DNA from: Nymphaea colorata
Lineage: Eukaryota > Streptophyta > Magnoliopsida > Nymphaeales > Nymphaeaceae
Assembly (NCBI RefSeq): GCF_008831285.2
Contig: NC_045139.1
Coordinates: 12,062,704-12,126,703, forward strand
DNA: 64,000 nucleotides
Reading direction: 5' to 3'
The position numbers and the translations under genes were made by a program. The notes under the pieces were generated by a model, which was not told where the DNA came from, did no database searches, and saw only the letters and a program-made list of their open reading frames with translations. Shown here in pieces: positions 62,201-64,000 of this stretch (positions within the stretch are counted from its first letter, which is position 1; each line of letters begins with the position of its first letter).

Positions 62201-63725
62201 GCTATTTCTTTTTTTAGACTTTGATTCTTGAGTGTCCTATTTCTTAGTTTTTATCAGTAAAATTTCATATCTTAATTTTTTAAGAATGTGTGCCAATGAT
62301 TTATTTTTGAGATCACATGGATGCCGCAGACAGGCCTTTTGTCCAACCCAAGTGCAGCATGTGTGCCGCTTGGTACATGATGTCACATGTAATTTGCACT
62401 TTAGTTCAATTAATGTATTTCTGTTGCATACGTACTTATAAGCTAATTTTAAGTTTTAACACACCCACATGCCCTTGCGGAACTTAAATCCAATTATTTT
62501 TTGGAAAAATGCTGCAATATGTATCCGCATGTGTGACAAAAACTCTTTTTTACTCAAACAGCACATACCCTTAAGAGCCTTCTCTTGCATGAGGCTTGTG
62601 CTTCCTGCATTCTCCTGTCCAATGAGTCCCTGACTGTATTGCTTTTGCAGGGATACAATGCTCTAAAAGATTACTTCCCAACAATGGAAATGCGACCAAA
62701 TACACAATGTTCAAATGCAGCTTGCTTAGAACGCCAGGTAATGCTTCTCTCAATGTGGTTATGCTTCAAAAATTCAGTTACCCAGGTTTGAAGGTTTTTA
62801 CTGCTGTACAGAAAGAGTACGCCCAAATGGAACCAATAAGAGATGCTGAAGCTAAGGCAATGATGGAAACCCAAGCATTGTCAGATGAGGGGCCACTTCA
62901 TGTTGACAATGAGTGGAACATTAGGTATTCCTGCAAAAGCTCTAAATATTCCCTTATGCTCTGTTGCATGATTTCTCCGCACAGGTTAAAGGGGGACAAT
63001 CCAAAATCTGCTATTTATTTAGCAATGTGCCCGTGTCCAGAAGGCATGACTATAAGCATCAAACTGAGGATTATTTTAATTATCTAAATGGAGTTTTTTT
63101 GTGCAAATGTCTTTGTGTTTCAATGATAAAGCAGAAGAATATAGTAGTTGACAGTCAAATCTGAAATTGTCTATATGGTATATCTGCTGAAGAGTTAAGA
63201 CTAATTTGTTGAAGATGGTCGGCTTTCTTTTAAGTATAAATTTGTTCTCTTATTATGCTACTTTAGCTAAGCATTTATATCTTTAAGAGATAAAATGTTC
63301 TCCATGATGAATTTCAGACTTAAACTGTATCCCTTGGATAATTTTTTAAATAGTTGATGGCAACTTGAAACTGTGCTAATGGTCACTTTTTCCATCTTGT
63401 AACCATCCACCACAAGAAAAGAAGCAACATGCAGGCAATGTACTGAGACCCGTTTTGAATTTATCTTTGGCTTTCTTCAAATTATAGTTTGAATCTGTAA
63501 CCACACTTTTATTCTTGTGGTGCTAAAATGGATATGGAACTTGCAAGGTTTGTCATTCGTCTTCCATCTGTTGGTAATTTTTGTCCTAGTGTTCAATTGT
63601 GCACTACTGTTCTGAAAGATGTTTTGTGTTCTTGTCTTCTTCAAATGTAAGTTATTTGGCTTTTCTTTTTTGCAGTGTCGTTGATGATGATGGATTGGAG
63701 GTTTCTCAGGTCTGCAGAACAACAG
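48168..63725 (+). CDS. UBA5: UBA5, UFM1-activating E1 enzyme (13 exons seen, 3' end outside window)
   Basis: UBA5 adenylates UFM1, then holds it as a Cys thioester for transfer to UFC1. Exons: 48168-48257, 48836-48904, 49007-49120, 50268-50396, 57362-57430, 58742-58894, 59093-59129, 60240-60322, 61227-61301, 61644-61718, 62651-62737, 62812-62924, 63676-63725. All phases join, giving 381 codons so far. Seen: the nucleotide loop GIGGVG (residues 92-97), [21 protein letters not shown], the zinc Cys pairs C241/C244 (CFAC) and C318/C323 (CSNAAC), and the catalytic Cys C265 in [13 protein letters not shown]. The sequence follows plant UBA5 closely. Oddities: intron 4 begins GC instead of GT and contains an antisense copia element; introns 8, 10 and 13 carry MITEs. 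The C-terminal UFM1/UFC1-interacting tail is not in the window. Confidence 0.96.
50397..50402 (+). other. Non-canonical GC splice donor of UBA5 intron 4
   Basis: Exon 4 ends CCAGAACAG and the intron starts GCATGA, joining in frame to GTTGGGATGACAAAG after TTGCATAG at 57361. The conserved protein reads [15 protein letters not shown] across the join. No GT nearby keeps the frame: the next in-frame codons are GCA TGA. Confidence 0.85.
51738..51987 (-). repeat. 3' LTR of the copia element (250 bp)
   Basis: Bounded by TGTTG and CAACA. It contains a GA run and the palindromic region CTAATCTCCATTATAAAGAG. It is preceded in element orientation by a polypurine tract, TTGAGGGGGAG (51998-51988). Confidence 0.95.
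52024..52545 (-). pseudogene. copia RNase H remnant
   Basis: A 173-codon frame with [19 protein letters not shown] and [12 protein letters not shown], the standard plant copia RNase H motifs. It is the least damaged domain, but it is cut off from RT by a stop near 52550, and its C-terminal part drifts away from the family pattern. Confidence 0.92.
52555..54075 (-). pseudogene. copia reverse transcriptase remnant (with linker)
   Basis: The linker frame 54075-53485 leads into RT frames at 53373-52993 and 52986-52555. Motifs seen: [39 protein letters not shown], the catalytic [11 protein letters not shown] and [18 protein letters not shown] 40-bp direct duplication at 52931-53010 copies the YVDD-coding stretch and shifts the frame, splitting the enzyme at its active site. 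Confidence 0.92.
54080..54963 (-). pseudogene. copia integrase remnant
   Basis: Frames at 54963-54706 and 54523-54080 carry the GAG-pre-integrase motif WHLRLGHPS and the integrase core motifs IRTDNALEF and [12 protein letters not shown] stop and a frame change separate them, so the core is interrupted near 54530-54700. Most of the zinc-binding N-terminal segment is poorly preserved. Confidence 0.85.
55003..55299 (-). pseudogene. copia aspartic protease remnant
   Basis: A 98-codon frame contains [13 protein letters not shown], corresponding to the copia protease active-site region, where the usual Asp-Ser/Thr-Gly-Ala is here Asp-Ser-Ile-Ala. Loss of the glycine would be expected to harm catalysis. 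The frame is separated from gag and from the integrase frame by breaks. Confidence 0.8.
55470..56253 (-). pseudogene. copia gag remnant
   Basis: The presumed start ATG is at 56253-56251, but codon 5 is a TAG stop. After it the frame continues with [20 protein letters not shown], the N-terminal signature of plant copia Gag. A frameshift near 55965 moves the remainder into a second frame (to 55502), ending in a Gly/Arg-rich segment. A CCHC zinc knuckle ([14 protein letters not shown]) is at about 55469-55428. A short duplication of the Gly/Arg-coding sequence lies near 55485-55556. Confidence 0.88.
57009..57019 (-). other. Copia primer-binding site, initiator-Met tRNA type
   Basis: Immediately inside the 5' LTR the minus strand reads TGGTATCAGAG, complementary to the 3' end of plant initiator methionine tRNA, the usual primer of plant copia elements. 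Confidence 0.95.
57020..57266 (-). repeat. 5' LTR of the copia element (247 bp)
   Basis: Near-identical to the left LTR; a GA unit and one A are missing and five bases differ. It also starts TGTTG and ends CAACA on the plus strand. Confidence 0.95.
59245..59281. repeat. TA microsatellite in UBA5 intron 7
   Basis: About 18 TA units directly before the degenerate AAATAAACAAGAA-type minisatellite. Confidence 0.92.
59285..59705. repeat. Degenerate minisatellite in UBA5 intron 7
   Basis: Many irregular repeats of CATGAAATAAACAAGAA or similar (for example near 59450, 59473, 59494, 59558 and 59587). Open minus-strand frames rich in Leu/Phe/Ser come from this and are not genes. The following 59710-60060 is non-repetitive apart from a GCACCTGCACCC motif shared with 12.3 and 17.1 kb. 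Confidence 0.75.
60396..60748 (+). mobile_element. MITE with CACTGTCACA-type termini, copy in UBA5 intron 8
   Basis: Starts AGTCACAAATAACGTATTGG, then GGAGTTTTAAGCAGCGAGG and GGGTATAATATGG, matching the reverse complement of the 43.4-kb copy almost base for base. The core AAAAATAAAATAAGCGAG, then AAACTAATAACACA, is the family core. The end near GCGTTTTCTGTGC is less clear. Confidence 0.65.
61806..62145 (-). mobile_element. MITE with CACTGTCACA-type termini, diverged copy in UBA5 intron 10
   Basis: The right part contains AACTTTGTTGTATTATAGCC, GAGAAAAACTTCGTTGTTTT and AAACCCGAAAATATATTTATC, matching the right part of the 43.4-kb copy (ACTTTGTTGTTTAAAACTCC). The left end AATGTCATAGAAATAATG is degenerate. 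The core is T/A-rich and more diverged than in other copies. Confidence 0.55.
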
Positions 63726-63787
63726 GTAGCTATTAAAGATGTTTGGGCTGGATTTAGTCCATAGCTACATATATCGTTCTTGGTTTT

Positions 63788-64000
63788 TTACTAAAGGGGT
63801 TTTCCTTGGGTACTTTTTGACAAAGGTATTTTTTGGGAAAACCTCAGGAAAATTAAAACAAAAAACTCATAGTATCAGGTAAAAATAAAATAAATGAGAG
63901 ATTAATAAGACAAAAAAATTCTTATTAAAATAATAAAATGGACAAAGTAATAAATACAACAATGAAACAAAAGTTTAAAAAGCAGAAAAGCTCACAATAA
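63788..64000 (+). mobile_element. MITE of the same family, cut by window edge, in UBA5 intron 13
   Basis: AAAAATAAAATAAATGAGAG followed by ATTAATAAGACAAAAAAAT matches the family core at 10.5 and 60.5 kb. The right terminus lies beyond the window and the left limit is approximate. Confidence 0.5.

Overview
The window is plant nuclear DNA, from a flowering plant. It has spliced genes with long AT-rich introns, many TA/GA microsatellites, MITE-like repeats and a Ty1/copia retrotransposon whose primer-binding site fits plant initiator-Met tRNA. I cannot name the species. No CRISPR array, operon, rRNA or convincing tRNA gene is present.

Layout. (1) About 0.4-15.2 kb, minus strand: a multi-exon gene with an N-terminal conserved domain, an AT-hook and C-terminal WD40-like repeats. 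Its introns carry repeats, including a palindrome-rich family built on GTATCGTACGATAC. (2) 15.3-34.3 kb: a gene desert of microsatellites, short tandem duplications, a degenerate ~48-bp minisatellite, a 92-bp triple repeat and a GC-richer block that may be a decayed LTR element. (3) 34.9-36.3 kb, plus strand: a complete three-exon F-box/MYND-zinc-finger gene (415 aa), very GC-rich in its last exon. (4) 36.5-48.0 kb: a second gene desert with several small repeat families. (5) 48.2 kb to the right edge, plus strand: UBA5, the E1 enzyme for UFM1. Thirteen exons are visible and the 3' end lies beyond the window. Intron 4 starts with a GC donor and holds an antisense, coding-dead copia element of about 5.5 kb with nearly identical LTRs. 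Introns 8, 10 and 13 each hold a member of one MITE-like family that also occurs at 10.4 kb and 43.4 kb.

The three genes do not form a pathway: one looks like a nuclear DNA-binding scaffold, one like a ubiquitin-ligase adaptor and one is the ufmylation E1. I found no clear new molecular system. The best leads are the GC-AG intron enlarged by the retroelement, the MITE family with TIRs near CACTGTCACA, and the GTATCG palindrome family. All exon limits come from reading splice signals, reading phase and protein similarity by eye.
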